Counted from the stretch's first letter, positions 1-8,111 are shown. The stretch: 64,000 nt of DNA from Mayfieldus sp963841445 (GCA_963841445.1 CAWJCP010000007.1:18155-82154), one strand, 5' to 3'. A program made the numbers and translations. The notes: a model not told the origin generated them from the letters alone.

Positions 1-1
1 G

Positions 2-322
2 CGGCTTCCGTCCTCGGAGGTGCGGATGGTGCAGGCGAGCTGCCGCGCGACGGTTGGCTCGCTCTCCAACTCCGAGCACCAGAACATCAAGCTCGGCAAG
101 GCGGGACGCAGCCGCCACAAGGGCCGCCGTCCCCAGACTCGCGGCGTGGCGATGAACCCGGTCGATCATCCGCACGGCGGAGGCGAGGCTCATCACACGC
201 CCGGTGGGCATCCTGTGACCCCTTGGGGCAAGCCGACGCTCGGCTACCGGACCCGAAAGAAGGGCAAGGGGTCGAGCCGCTACATCGTGCGACCGCGACG
301 GCGCGGAAAGAAGAAGCGTTAG
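2..322 (+). CDS. rplB: 50S ribosomal protein L2, C-terminal part (5' end outside window)
   Basis: Large-subunit protein L2, needed for subunit association and for the peptidyl transferase centre. Only the last 106 residues are present; the reading frame is open from base 2. The visible part begins RLPSSEVRMV and contains the highly conserved GVAMNPVDHPHGGGE stretch with the histidine linked to peptidyl transferase function, and a basic tail ending RRRGKKKR. It is the first gene of the fused S10-spc-alpha locus, followed after 2 nt by rpsS, which is the normal order. Nothing unusual is seen. Confidence 0.98.
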   Translation, partial: RLPSSEVRMVQASCRATVGSLSNSEHQNIKLGKAGRSRHKGRRPQTRGVAMNPVDHPHGGGEAHHTPGGHPVTPWGKPTLGYRTRKKGKGSSRYIVRPRRRGKKKR

Positions 323-324
323 CG

Positions 325-603
325 ATGGGACGCTCGACCAAGAAGGGACCCTGGGCGGAGGAGCGACTGCTCGGCAGGATCGCGCAGATGAACGACGCCG
401 GACAGAAGCAGATGGTCAAGACCTGGTCGCGGACCTCGACGATCTTTCCGGAGATGGTCGGGCACACGATCGCGGTGCACGACGGCCGTAAGCACGTGCC
501 GGTGTTCATCTCCGAGTCGATGGTCGGCCACAAGCTGGGCGAGTTCGCCCCCACCCGTACCTTCCGCGCCCACTCGGGCGCCGACTCGAAGCGGGAGGAC
601 TAG
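325..603 (+). CDS. rpsS: 30S ribosomal protein S19
   Basis: S19 sits in the 30S head and contacts S13 and 16S rRNA. The 92-residue protein starts MGRSTKKGPW and has the typical GHTIAVHDGRKHVPVFI and GHKLGEFAPTRTFR motifs. I chose the ATG 2 nt after the rplB stop. An in-frame upstream extension inside rplB exists but is not part of the family. It is translationally coupled in the S10 operon: rplV starts immediately after its stop codon. Confidence 0.98.
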   Translation: MGRSTKKGPWAEERLLGRIAQMNDAGQKQMVKTWSRTSTIFPEMVGHTIAVHDGRKHVPVFISESMVGHKLGEFAPTRTFRAHSGADSKRED

Positions 604-1215
604 ATGCCCGAGGACGAGAAGACCAGCAGCTCAGGCAGCCAGGGCGAGGAGGCCAAGGGTTCGCGCAAGCCCAGCCGCAAGGCCCCAACGAAGGCCTCGG
701 GCGGGGCCAAGAAGGGCGAGGGCAAAAAGGGCGGAGCGCGCAAGCCGGCCGCCAAGAAGGCCGCGTCCGAGAATCCGAAGTCCGAGACGAAGCCAAAACC
801 GAAGTCCGAGTCGAAGGCGAGGCCGAAGGCAGAGCCGAAGCCGAAGCCGGTCGAAAAGGCCCCGCCGTCGGCGCCGATAGTGCGCGCCAGCGCCCGCTAT
901 GTCCGCACGGCGCCCCGCAAGGCGCGGCTCGTCGCCGACCAGGTCCGCGGCCTGCAGATCGACCGCGCCCGGGCGCTGCTGCAGTTCTCGTCGCGCTCGG
1001 CCGCGCGCGACATCCAAAAGCTGATCGACTCCGCCGCCTCCAACGCCGAGAACAACCACGAGCTGGTCGCCGACGACATGAAAGTTGTCGAGATCACCGT
1101 CGACGAGGGGCCGACGCTGCGCCGGTACCGCCCGCGGGCGCTCGGCCGCGCGACTCGAATCAACAAGCGCACCAGCCACATTTCGGTCGCGCTCAGCCCC
1201 GAGGAGGAGAGTTGA
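604..1215 (+). CDS. rplV: 50S ribosomal protein L22 with long basic N-terminal extension
   Basis: L22 lines the polypeptide exit tunnel and binds 23S rRNA. The family is usually about 110-115 residues; this one is 203. The conserved core begins near residue 93 (IVRASARYVRTAPRKARLVADQVRG). Residues 1-92 form a low-complexity Lys/Ala/Pro/Ser tail resembling histone H1 or mycobacterial HupB tails, with KK-AAKK and KPKPKSE repeats. The ATG directly abuts the rpsS stop, and no other start lies closer to the core in this frame with a better context. The tail could bind rRNA or DNA, but that is inference. The core is certain. Confidence 0.96.
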   Translation: MPEDEKTSSSGSQGEEAKGSRKPSRKAPTKASGGAKKGEGKKGGARKPAAKKAASENPKSETKPKPKSESKARPKAEPKPKPVEKAPPSAPIVRASARYVRTAPRKARLVADQVRGLQIDRARALLQFSSRSAARDIQKLIDSAASNAENNHELVADDMKVVEITVDEGPTLRRYRPRALGRATRINKRTSHISVALSPEEES

Positions 1216-1276
1216 TCGCCTCCCCGGCCAAGCACGTCTGGATGACGTCCCACTCGGCCAGGAAGGCGGTCAACTA

Positions 1277-1990
<714 letters not shown>

Positions 1991-2021
1991 CGGTGACTCC
2001 TCTCACCACAGCACACCTCGG

Positions 2022-2115
2022 CCGGCTGCAAACCGGCGCTGACCTTTGTCGTCGCTCGCACGCGTGCCCGCGGGCACGCCACGCTTGCTGCGTCCTGGGT
2101 CAGCTTGGTTTTCGC
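2022..2115. repeat. Intergenic palindromic repeat, copy A (rpsC-rplP gap)
   Basis: This gap element contains a perfect 18-bp palindrome, GCGTGCCCGCGGGCACGC, at 2062-2079. It also has four short blocks in the same order as the element after secY: GCTGCAAA (2025), TTGTC (2046), GCTGCGTCC (2087) and TTTTCGC (2109). The shared order and near-equal spacing suggest a dispersed REP-like family. A transcribed copy would fold into a strong hairpin between two ribosomal protein genes. No coding function is apparent. Confidence 0.6.
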
Positions 2116-2153
2116 ACGGCCGAGTCGCGCTGCGCCGGAAGGAGGCACCGCTC

Positions 2154-2573
2154 ATGCTGATGCCGAAGCGGGTCAAGTACCGCAAGCAGATGCGCGGCCG
2201 GATGCGCGGCTACTCGAAGGGCGGCACCACGGTCGCCTTCGGGGAATACGGGCTGAAGGCGCTGGAGCGCGGCTGGATCACAAATCGCCAGATCGAGGCG
2301 GCGCGGATCGCGATGACGCGCAAGATCAAGCGCGGCGGCAAGGTCTGGATCAACGTCTTTCCCGACAAGCCGGTGACCAAGAAGCCCGCGGAGACCCGGA
2401 TGGGCTCCGGCAAGGGCAACCCGGAGGGCTGGGTTGCGGTGGTGAAGCCGGGCCGGGTGATGTTCGAGCTGGCGGGCGTGCCCGAGGACCTTGCCAGCGA
2501 GGCGATGCGCCTCGCCGGGACCAAGCTGCCAATCAAGACCAAGATTGTGAGCCGCGAGGGTCTGGAGCAGTGA
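2154..2573 (+). CDS. rplP: 50S ribosomal protein L16
   Basis: L16 organises the A-site region of the 50S subunit. The 139-residue protein begins MLMPKRVKYRKQMRGRMRG and contains EYGLKALERGWITNRQIEAAR and the MGSGKGNPEGWVAVVKPGR motif. The ATG is preceded by a strong GGAAGGAGG ribosome binding site at 2137-2144. A second ATG lies two codons downstream. The stop overlaps the rpmC start as GTGA. Confidence 0.98.
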   Translation: MLMPKRVKYRKQMRGRMRGYSKGGTTVAFGEYGLKALERGWITNRQIEAARIAMTRKIKRGGKVWINVFPDKPVTKKPAETRMGSGKGNPEGWVAVVKPGRVMFELAGVPEDLASEAMRLAGTKLPIKTKIVSREGLEQ

Positions 2574-2785
2574 AAGGCGCCGAGGCCCATAACCTCAAGG
2601 ACGACGAGCTGGTGGCGAGGCTGCGCGACGCCAAGGAGGAAGCGTTCAACCTGCGCTTCCGCCACTCGACCGGGGAGCTCGAGGACACCTCCCGGGTCGG
2701 CGCCGCCCGGCGCGACGTGGCGCGCCTGCTCACGGTCGCGCGCCAGCGTGGCATCGACGTGGATACGGAGCTGAGACGACGCTGA
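2570..2785 (+). CDS. rpmC: 50S ribosomal protein L29
   Basis: L29 lies near the exit tunnel and helps dock trigger factor and SRP. The 71-residue protein (KGAEAHNLKDDELVARLRDA) has the typical two-helix layout and the EEAFNLRFRHSTGELEDTSR segment. The start is GTG, overlapping the rplP stop by four bases, which implies translational coupling. It is followed by rpsQ with a TGATG junction. Confidence 0.95.
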   Translation: MKGAEAHNLKDDELVARLRDAKEEAFNLRFRHSTGELEDTSRVGAARRDVARLLTVARQRGIDVDTELRRR

Positions 2786-3507
2786 TGACTGAAGAAGATA
2801 AGACAAAGCAAGAAGAGCCAGCCGAGGACGCCGCAGCAGAAGCCGCCCCCGGACCGACCGAGGACGCTGCAGCTGATGCGGACCCCGACACGCCCGGTAG
2901 CGAAGCTGAGGACGTGGCGGGCGGTGATGCTGTCGAAGAGGCTCCTGCCGAGAAGGCGGCGGAAGAGGCACCTGTCGAAGAGGCTCCTGCCGAGGAGCAG
3001 ACGGAAGAGGCATCTGTCGAAGAGGCTGCCGAGGAGCCCGAAGCCGACCCTGAATCTGATCTGCCGTGGAAGGCCCGCCGCCGCCTGGAGCGCTCGCGCC
3101 GGCCGGCCGAGCCGGCTCCGCAGCGCAGCCCCGCGGAGCGCCAGGGCGAGCGCCGCGAGCGGCGCGCCGGCGACGCCACCCTGCGTCGTCGCTACCGCCA
3201 GTCGCGGCGGGCCAAGAAGGGCGCGCCTCGGGCCGGGACACCGGCCGCCGAGCGTCGTCCCAATCCCGCCAAGGTCCGCCAGGGGATCGTCGTCTCCGAC
3301 GCCGGGGACAAGACGATCACGGTGCGGATAGACATCGCGCGGCGCCATCCGACCTACGAGAAGATCGTGCGCCGGTCGCGCACCCTGCGCGCCCACGACG
3401 AGGCCAACGAGGCGGGCCAGGGCGACGTCGTCCGGGTCATAGAGACCCGCCCGATCTCACGCAGCAAGCGGTGGCGGCTGATCGAAGTGGTGGAGAAGGC
3501 CCGATGA
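2785..3507 (+). CDS. rpsQ: 30S ribosomal protein S17 with acidic and basic N-terminal extension
   Basis: S17 binds 16S rRNA in the 30S body. The family is about 80-90 residues, but this protein has 240. The S17 OB-fold is at about residues 160-240 (KVRQGIVVSDAGDKTITVRI, then RRHPTYEKIVRRSRTLRAHDE). Residues 1-95 are strongly acidic with imperfect EEAP(A/V)E repeats, and residues 96-155 are arginine-rich. The ATG overlaps the rpmC stop (TGATG), so the tail is inside the operon frame and not a separate gene. Residues 33-47 share sequence and DNA with the S5 tail. The core is certain; the role of the tail is unknown. Confidence 0.94.
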   Translation: MTEEDKTKQEEPAEDAAAEAAPGPTEDAAADADPDTPGSEAEDVAGGDAVEEAPAEKAAEEAPVEEAPAEEQTEEASVEEAAEEPEADPESDLPWKARRRLERSRRPAEPAPQRSPAERQGERRERRAGDATLRRRYRQSRRAKKGAPRAGTPAAERRPNPAKVRQGIVVSDAGDKTITVRIDIARRHPTYEKIVRRSRTLRAHDEANEAGQGDVVRVIETRPISRSKRWRLIEVVEKAR

Positions 3508-3569
3508 ACCTCACCGCCTCCACGCACCGGTGGATGACGCTGCAGGTTGAGACCGAGAGGCTCATCTGA

Positions 3570-3938
3570 GTGATCCAGCAGGAAACGAAAGTCAAGGTCG
3601 CCGACAACTCCGGAGCAAGGGAATTGCTCTGCATTCGTGTCAAGGGCGGGTCGCACCGTCGCTATGCCGGGGTCGGTGACGTGATAACCGCGACCGTCAA
3701 GCAGGCGAGCCCGCATGGCGGCGTCCGCAAGGGCGAGGTCGTGCAGGCCGTCGTGGTCAGGACCCGCAAGCAACTCGGGCGCCCTGACGGCACCTATATC
3801 GCCTTCGACGAGAACGCCGTCGTGCTGATCGATCCGCAGAACAATCCGCGCGGAACCCGAATCTTCGGGCCGGTTGCCCGCGAGCTGCGCGACCGCAACT
3901 TCATGCGCATCGTCTCGCTGGCCCCGGAGGTCTTGTGA
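3570..3938 (+). CDS. rplN: 50S ribosomal protein L14
   Basis: L14 forms an intersubunit bridge. The 122-residue protein starts at GTG with IQQETKVKVADNSGARELLCI and contains RYAGVGDVITATVKQASPHG and NPRGTRIFGPVARELRD. The length matches the family. A 62-nt gap after rpsQ precedes it. Confidence 0.98.
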   Translation: MIQQETKVKVADNSGARELLCIRVKGGSHRRYAGVGDVITATVKQASPHGGVRKGEVVQAVVVRTRKQLGRPDGTYIAFDENAVVLIDPQNNPRGTRIFGPVARELRDRNFMRIVSLAPEVL

Positions 3939-3999
3939 TGGCGTCGAGCGCAGCGCGAAGCCCGATTGCGAGGCGACAGGCTGGTGGGGGTGCTTGGGC

Positions 4000-4335
4000 G
4001 TGAAGCCGCTGCGGATTCACAGCGGCGACCACGTGACGGTGACCTCGGGCAAGGACCGAGGCAAGAGCGGACGCGTGCTGCGCACCGAACCGAAGCGCCG
4101 CTTCGTCTACGTCGAGGGACTCAACATGGTCAAGCGCCACGAGCGCCCGCGCTCGGTCAAGGATGCCTCGAAGGGGGGCGAGGTCGGCGGGATCGTCGAC
4201 AAGGAGGGCCCGATTCATGCCTCCAACGTGATGCTGCTCGATCCCAAGGACAACAAGCCGACCCGGGTCGGTATCCGGCGCCAGGACGGCAAGCGGGAGC
4301 GCTTCTCGAAGCGGACGGGGGAGGCGATCGACTGA
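4000..4335 (+). CDS. rplX: 50S ribosomal protein L24
   Basis: L24 is an assembly initiator for the 50S subunit and has a KOW domain. The protein (111 residues from GTG: KPLRIHSGDHVTVTSGKDRGKSG) shows the KOW motif at the N-terminus and RFVYVEGLNMVKRHERP. I placed the start at GTG 4000 because the homologous region begins there; the frame is open further upstream into the rplN gap. The stop overlaps the rplE start (TGATG). Confidence 0.95.
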   Translation: MKPLRIHSGDHVTVTSGKDRGKSGRVLRTEPKRRFVYVEGLNMVKRHERPRSVKDASKGGEVGGIVDKEGPIHASNVMLLDPKDNKPTRVGIRRQDGKRERFSKRTGEAID

Positions 4336-5150
4336 TGGAAGCGGGGACCCAAGCACCGGCCCAGGTGGCGCCGCCGCCGCGTCTCCGGGAGCGCTACGAG
4401 CAGGAGGTGCTTCCGGCGCTGACCAGCAAGTTCGGATACTCGACCCGGATGCAGGCGCCGCGGGTTCAGAAGATCACCCTCAACATGGGGATCGGCGAAG
4501 CGAAGCAGGACGACAAGATCCTCGAGGCGGCAACGGAGCAGTTGGCCACGATCGCCGGTCAGCAGCCCAACGTGCGGCGGGCCCGCCGGTCGATCGCCTC
4601 CTTCAAGGTCCGCGAGGGGATGCCGGTCGGAGTCTCGGTGACCCTGCGGCGGGCCCGCATGTGGGAGTTCCTTGACAGGTTGATGTCGATCGCGATCCCC
4701 CGCATCCGCGACTTCCGGGGGCTCAACCCGCGTTCCTTCGACGGCCGCGGCAACTACTCGATGGGAGTCCGCGAGCAGCTCATCTTTCCGGAGATCGACT
4801 ATGACTCGATCGACGAGGTGCGCGGTTTGGACGTCACGATCACGACCAGCGCCGCCACCGACGAAGAGGCCTTCGAGCTCTTGCTCGGGCTCGGCATGCC
4901 GTTCGCCGAGCAGGGCCGTCCGGGGGCCCGCGACCTCGAGGCGGAAGCCGAGGAGGAGCGCCGCCGCGAGGAGGCGCGCCAACGGGCCGAGGCCGAGCAG
5001 GCCGCCCTGGAGCAGCTCAAGGAAGAGAACCCCGAGGCTTACGAGAAGCGGGTTCGCGAGGAGGAGGAGGGCACCGAAGGCGAAGAAGGGGCCGAAGGAG
5101 CTGCGGCGGCCTCGGAGGGTGAATCGAAAGAGCCAGAAAGCGAGGAGTAG
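4335..5150 (+). CDS. rplE: 50S ribosomal protein L5 with acidic coiled C-terminal tail
   Basis: L5 binds 5S rRNA and contacts the P-site tRNA. The family is about 180 residues; this one is 271. The core spans about 15-192 and includes RVQKITLNMGIGEA, GQQPNVRRARRSIASFK, RDFRGLNPRSFDGRGNYSMG and FPEIDYD. Residues 195-271 are extra: an EAEEERRREEARQRAEAEQ helix likely to be a charged single helix or coiled coil, then a Glu/Ala/Gly tail. The ATG overlaps the rplX stop. The tail is a natural part of the frame, since rpsN follows 6 nt after its stop. Confidence 0.95.
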   Translation: MEAGTQAPAQVAPPPRLRERYEQEVLPALTSKFGYSTRMQAPRVQKITLNMGIGEAKQDDKILEAATEQLATIAGQQPNVRRARRSIASFKVREGMPVGVSVTLRRARMWEFLDRLMSIAIPRIRDFRGLNPRSFDGRGNYSMGVREQLIFPEIDYDSIDEVRGLDVTITTSAATDEEAFELLLGLGMPFAEQGRPGARDLEAEAEEERRREEARQRAEAEQAALEQLKEENPEAYEKRVREEEEGTEGEEGAEGAAAASEGESKEPESEE

Positions 5151-5156
5151 GAGCAA

Positions 5157-5342
5157 GTGGCAAAGACTTCCCAGAAAGTGCGCCAGCAGCGCAAGCCCAA
5201 GTACAAGTCCCGGGCTTACAACCGCTGCCGTCGATGCGGTCGTCCGCGCGCCTATTACCGCAAGTTCGGCCTCTGTCGGATCTGCCTGCGCGAGGCGGCC
5301 CACGAGGGCTACGTCCCGGGAATGACAAAGTCGAGCTGGTGA
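5157..5342 (+). CDS. rpsN: 30S ribosomal protein S14, zinc-binding type Z
   Basis: S14 is in the 30S head. This is the short, zinc-binding form: 61 residues with two CxxC pairs, CRRCGR and CRICLRE, that coordinate Zn. It starts at GTG 6 nt after rplE and ends EGYVPGMTKSSW. Its stop TGA overlaps the rpsH ATG. The type Z form is the housekeeping version in many actinobacteria; a zinc-free paralogue may exist elsewhere. Confidence 0.97.
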   Translation: MAKTSQKVRQQRKPKYKSRAYNRCRRCGRPRAYYRKFGLCRICLREAAHEGYVPGMTKSSW

Positions 5343-5737
5343 TGCTTACCGATCCGATAGCCGATTACCTGACCAGGATCCGCAACGCGGTCCGGGCCGG
5401 CCAGGACGACGTCGAGATTCCCGCCTCCGGTCTGAAGCTGGAGATCTCGCGAATCCTCAAGGAGCAGGGCTATATCGCCGACTACGGCTCCGAGCCGGGC
5501 CGGGTCGGCGAGTTGATCAAGATCCGCCTCAAGTACACAGAGGCGCGCCGGCCGGTGATCACCGGCCTGGAGCGAGTCTCGCGACCGGGGCGACGCCGCT
5601 ACGTGGACCGCACCGAGGTGCCGCGCGTGCACGGCGGCACCGGGACGGCGATCGTGACCACCTCGCATGGGGTGATGACCGGCCACGAGGCGACGGCGAA
5701 GGGCGTCGGCGGCGAGGTCGTCGCGTACATCTGGTGA
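5342..5737 (+). CDS. rpsH: 30S ribosomal protein S8
   Basis: S8 binds the central domain of 16S rRNA and in other bacteria represses the spc operon. The 131-residue protein begins MLTDPIADYLTRIRNA and has GLERVSRPGRRRYVDR and TSHGVMTGHEA. The ATG overlaps the rpsN stop. Its own stop overlaps the rplF GTG (GTGA). Length is normal. Confidence 0.98.
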   Translation: MLTDPIADYLTRIRNAVRAGQDDVEIPASGLKLEISRILKEQGYIADYGSEPGRVGELIKIRLKYTEARRPVITGLERVSRPGRRRYVDRTEVPRVHGGTGTAIVTTSHGVMTGHEATAKGVGGEVVAYIW

Positions 5738-6267
5738 GTCGGATCGGAAGACAGCCGATCGCGGTGCCCGATGGGGTCGACGTGCAGCTCGTCCCCGGCC
5801 AGGTGACCGTGAAGGGGCCGAAGGGCGAGCTGCAGCAGGATGTCGCGACCGACATGAAGGTTGAGCTCGCCGACGGCATCCTGACCGTCGAGCGCCCCAC
5901 CGACCGCGGCGAGCACCGCGCCCTGCACGGGCTGACCCGGAGTCTGCTGGCCAACATGGTCGAAGGGGTAACCGAGGGCTATGAGAAGCGACTCGAGATC
6001 CAGGGTGTCGGATACCGCGCGCAGCTGCGCGGCCAGGCTCTGGAGCTCTCGCTGGGGTTCTCGCACCCGATCTCGATCGAGGCGCCGGACGGGATCGAGT
6101 TCGAGGTCCCGCAGCCGACCGAGATCGTCGTGCGCGGGATCGACAAGCAAAAGGTCGGCCAGATCGCCGCCGACATCCGCAAGCGCAGGCCTCCAGAGCC
6201 CTACAAGGGCAAGGGAGTGCGCTACGCCGGTGAGCAGGTGACCAGGAAGGTCGGCAAGCGAGCCTGA
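5734..6267 (+). CDS. rplF: 50S ribosomal protein L6
   Basis: L6 is near the factor-binding site of the 50S subunit. The 177-residue protein begins SRIGRQPIAVPDGVDVQ and has two similar domains with KGPKGEL and GVGYRAQLRGQALELSLG, ending KRRPPEPYKGKGVRYAGE. GTG start, coupled to rpsH. Length is normal for the family. Confidence 0.98.
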   Translation: MSRIGRQPIAVPDGVDVQLVPGQVTVKGPKGELQQDVATDMKVELADGILTVERPTDRGEHRALHGLTRSLLANMVEGVTEGYEKRLEIQGVGYRAQLRGQALELSLGFSHPISIEAPDGIEFEVPQPTEIVVRGIDKQKVGQIAADIRKRRPPEPYKGKGVRYAGEQVTRKVGKRA

Positions 6268-6313
6268 TGGCCACCCCTGATCTCACAGCGCAGGTCAGCC
6301 GGAGGGGCCGCTA

Positions 6314-6667
6314 ATGACCGTCGTCAGCAAGCCCCAGCAGCGGCTACGGCGACGGCGCCGCATCCGCGCCAAGGTGCGCGGCAGCGCCGAGCGCCCGCGC
6401 CTCTCCGTCTACCGCTCCAACCGCGGGATCTTCGCCCAGCTCGTCGACGACGACGCCGGCAAGACCCTCGCGGCCGTCAACTGGACCGAGAAGGAGCTGC
6501 GTGGGCTGGACCCGATGCAGCAGGCCAAGCAGGCTGGCGAGACCCTTGCCAAGCGAGCTGCCGGCGCCGGCGTTGACGCCTGCGTGTTCGACCGCGGCGG
6601 CTACCGCTACCACGGGCGCGTGAAGGCGCTCGCCGAGGGTGCCCGCGAGGGAGGGCTGAAGCTCTAG
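6314..6667 (+). CDS. rplR: 50S ribosomal protein L18
   Basis: L18 binds 5S rRNA together with L5. The 117-residue protein has an Arg-rich N-terminus (QQRLRRRRRIRAKVRGSAE), then RPRLSVYRSNRGIFAQLVDD and the C-terminal FDRGGYRYHGRVKALAEGARE. ATG start 46 nt after rplF. Normal length. Confidence 0.98.
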   Translation: MTVVSKPQQRLRRRRRIRAKVRGSAERPRLSVYRSNRGIFAQLVDDDAGKTLAAVNWTEKELRGLDPMQQAKQAGETLAKRAAGAGVDACVFDRGGYRYHGRVKALAEGAREGGLKL

Positions 6668-6690
6668 TCCGCTACCGTGAGCCGCCTGCC

Positions 6691-7437
6691 ATGAAGGGAT
6701 CCAACACCACCGAGATAGAGACCGTCAGCCCGCGTGGGCTCGACCTGCAGGAGCGCGTGATCGAGATCAATCGCGTCGCCAAGGTCGTTAAGGGCGGCCG
6801 CCGCTTCTCGTTCACCGCGCTGGTCGCCGTCGGCGACGAGGAATCGGTGGTCGGGATCGGCTACGGCAAGGCGCGCGAGGTCCCTCTGGCGATCCAGAAG
6901 GGGGTCGAGAACGCGCGCAAGAACCTGATCCGGATCCCCAAGTACGGCAACACGATCACCCATCGGATCATCGGACGCTACGGTGCCGGCCACGTCGTCC
7001 TGCGCCCAGCCAGCCCGGGCACCGGGGTGATCGCCGGCGGCGGCGTCCGCGCCGTCCTCGAGCTCGGCGGGGTGCGCGACGTGCTCACCAAGAGCATCGG
7101 GACCCAGAACCCGATCAACCTGGTGAAGGCGACGATGGACGGGCTGATGCGCCTGCGCCGGCCCGAGCAGGTCGCCGAGTTGCGCGGCCTCACCGTCAAG
7201 CAGGTGCTCGGCCTCGACCTCAAGGAGGCTGCGGCGAAGGCGAACGGCGACGCGGCAGAAGCCCCGGATCCCGTCGCGGTAGCAGCGACGGCCGAGGGTG
7301 GGGAAGCAGGTATCGACCCCGGCACGCCCGGACGCGAAGCGGACGACGTGCCGGGCGGTAGTTCGGAGGAGGGGCCGGGCAGTGGTTCCGAGCCGCCGGA
7401 AGCTCCTGAGTCACCCGCAGCGGGTGATTCATCGTGA
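6691..7437 (+). CDS. rpsE: 30S ribosomal protein S5 with acidic C-terminal tail
   Basis: S5 is part of the mRNA entry site and affects decoding accuracy. The core (about residues 15-182) has LQERVIEINRVAKVVKGGRR, VGIGYGKAREVPLAI and RPASPGTGVIAGGGVRAVLE. Residues 185-248 are an extra low-complexity acidic tail (Glu, Pro, Gly, Ser, Ala) ending PESPAAGDSS. Part of this tail (PGTPGREADDVPGG) matches the S17 N-terminal tail in protein and DNA. The stop overlaps the rpmD GTG (GTGA). Function of the tail is unknown. Confidence 0.95.
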   Translation: MKGSNTTEIETVSPRGLDLQERVIEINRVAKVVKGGRRFSFTALVAVGDEESVVGIGYGKAREVPLAIQKGVENARKNLIRIPKYGNTITHRIIGRYGAGHVVLRPASPGTGVIAGGGVRAVLELGGVRDVLTKSIGTQNPINLVKATMDGLMRLRRPEQVAELRGLTVKQVLGLDLKEAAAKANGDAAEAPDPVAVAATAEGGEAGIDPGTPGREADDVPGGSSEEGPGSGSEPPEAPESPAAGDSS

Positions 7438-7616
7438 GCGCCGTGAAGATCCGCCAGACCCGCAGCGGCAGCGGCAGCAAGCCCAACCAGCGCGCCACCC
7501 TGCGCGCCCTCGGCCTCGGGCGCCCCGGCAGCGCGGTCGAGCGCGCCGACAGCCCGCAGCTGCGCGGCCAGCTGCGCGTCGTCGAGCACCTGGTCAGCGT
7601 CGACGAGAGCAGCTGA
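7434..7616 (+). CDS. rpmD: 50S ribosomal protein L30
   Basis: L30 is a small 50S protein. The 60-residue product starts at GTG (SAVKIRQTRSGSGSKPNQRA) with the typical TLRALGLGRPGSAVER and a C-terminal LRVVEHLV segment. It overlaps the rpsE stop by 4 nt and the rplO ATG by one base. Size and position are as expected. Confidence 0.96.
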   Translation: MSAVKIRQTRSGSGSKPNQRATLRALGLGRPGSAVERADSPQLRGQLRVVEHLVSVDESS

Positions 7617-8104
7617 TGGCCGATCGATCCGAGCAGCTCGGTCTGCACAACCTGAAGCCGAAGCCGGGGGCCCGTAAGGCGCGCAAGCGGCTCGGCCGGG
7701 GCCCGGGGTCGGGGCTCGGCAAGACCTCCGGCCGCGGCCACAAGGGCGCCGGGGCGCGCTCCGGCAGCAAGCGCAAGGTGGCCTACGAAGGAGGCCAGAA
7801 CCCGATTCACATGCGGATGCGAAAGCTGCGCGGCCCGCACCGCAAGATGTCGATGCCGTTCGAGCGCTTCCGGACCCGCACCCAGCCCGTCAACCTCGCC
7901 GACCTCGACGCCCGCTTCAAGGCCGGGGCCGAGGTCAACCCCGAGACGCTGCGCGAGGCCGGCCTGGCGAAGCGCAAGGACCCGGTGAAGATCCTCGCCC
8001 GCGGCGAGATCTCGAAGAAGCTGACCGTGCGCGCGCACGGCTTCAGTGCCGCCGCACGGGAGAAGATCGAGGCAGCCGGCGGCAGCTGCGAGACTTTGGA
8101 GTAG
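7616..8104 (+). CDS. rplO: 50S ribosomal protein L15
   Basis: L15 helps late assembly of the 50S subunit. The 162-residue protein begins MADRSEQLGLHNLKPKPGAR and shows RLGRGPGSGLGKTSGRGHKG and EGGQNPIHMRMRKLRG. The ATG overlaps the rpmD stop; the longer frame upstream is only rpsE/rpmD shadow. secY follows after 7 nt. Confidence 0.98.
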   Translation: MADRSEQLGLHNLKPKPGARKARKRLGRGPGSGLGKTSGRGHKGAGARSGSKRKVAYEGGQNPIHMRMRKLRGPHRKMSMPFERFRTRTQPVNLADLDARFKAGAEVNPETLREAGLAKRKDPVKILARGEISKKLTVRAHGFSAAAREKIEAAGGSCETLE

Positions 8105-8111
8105 CCAGCTG

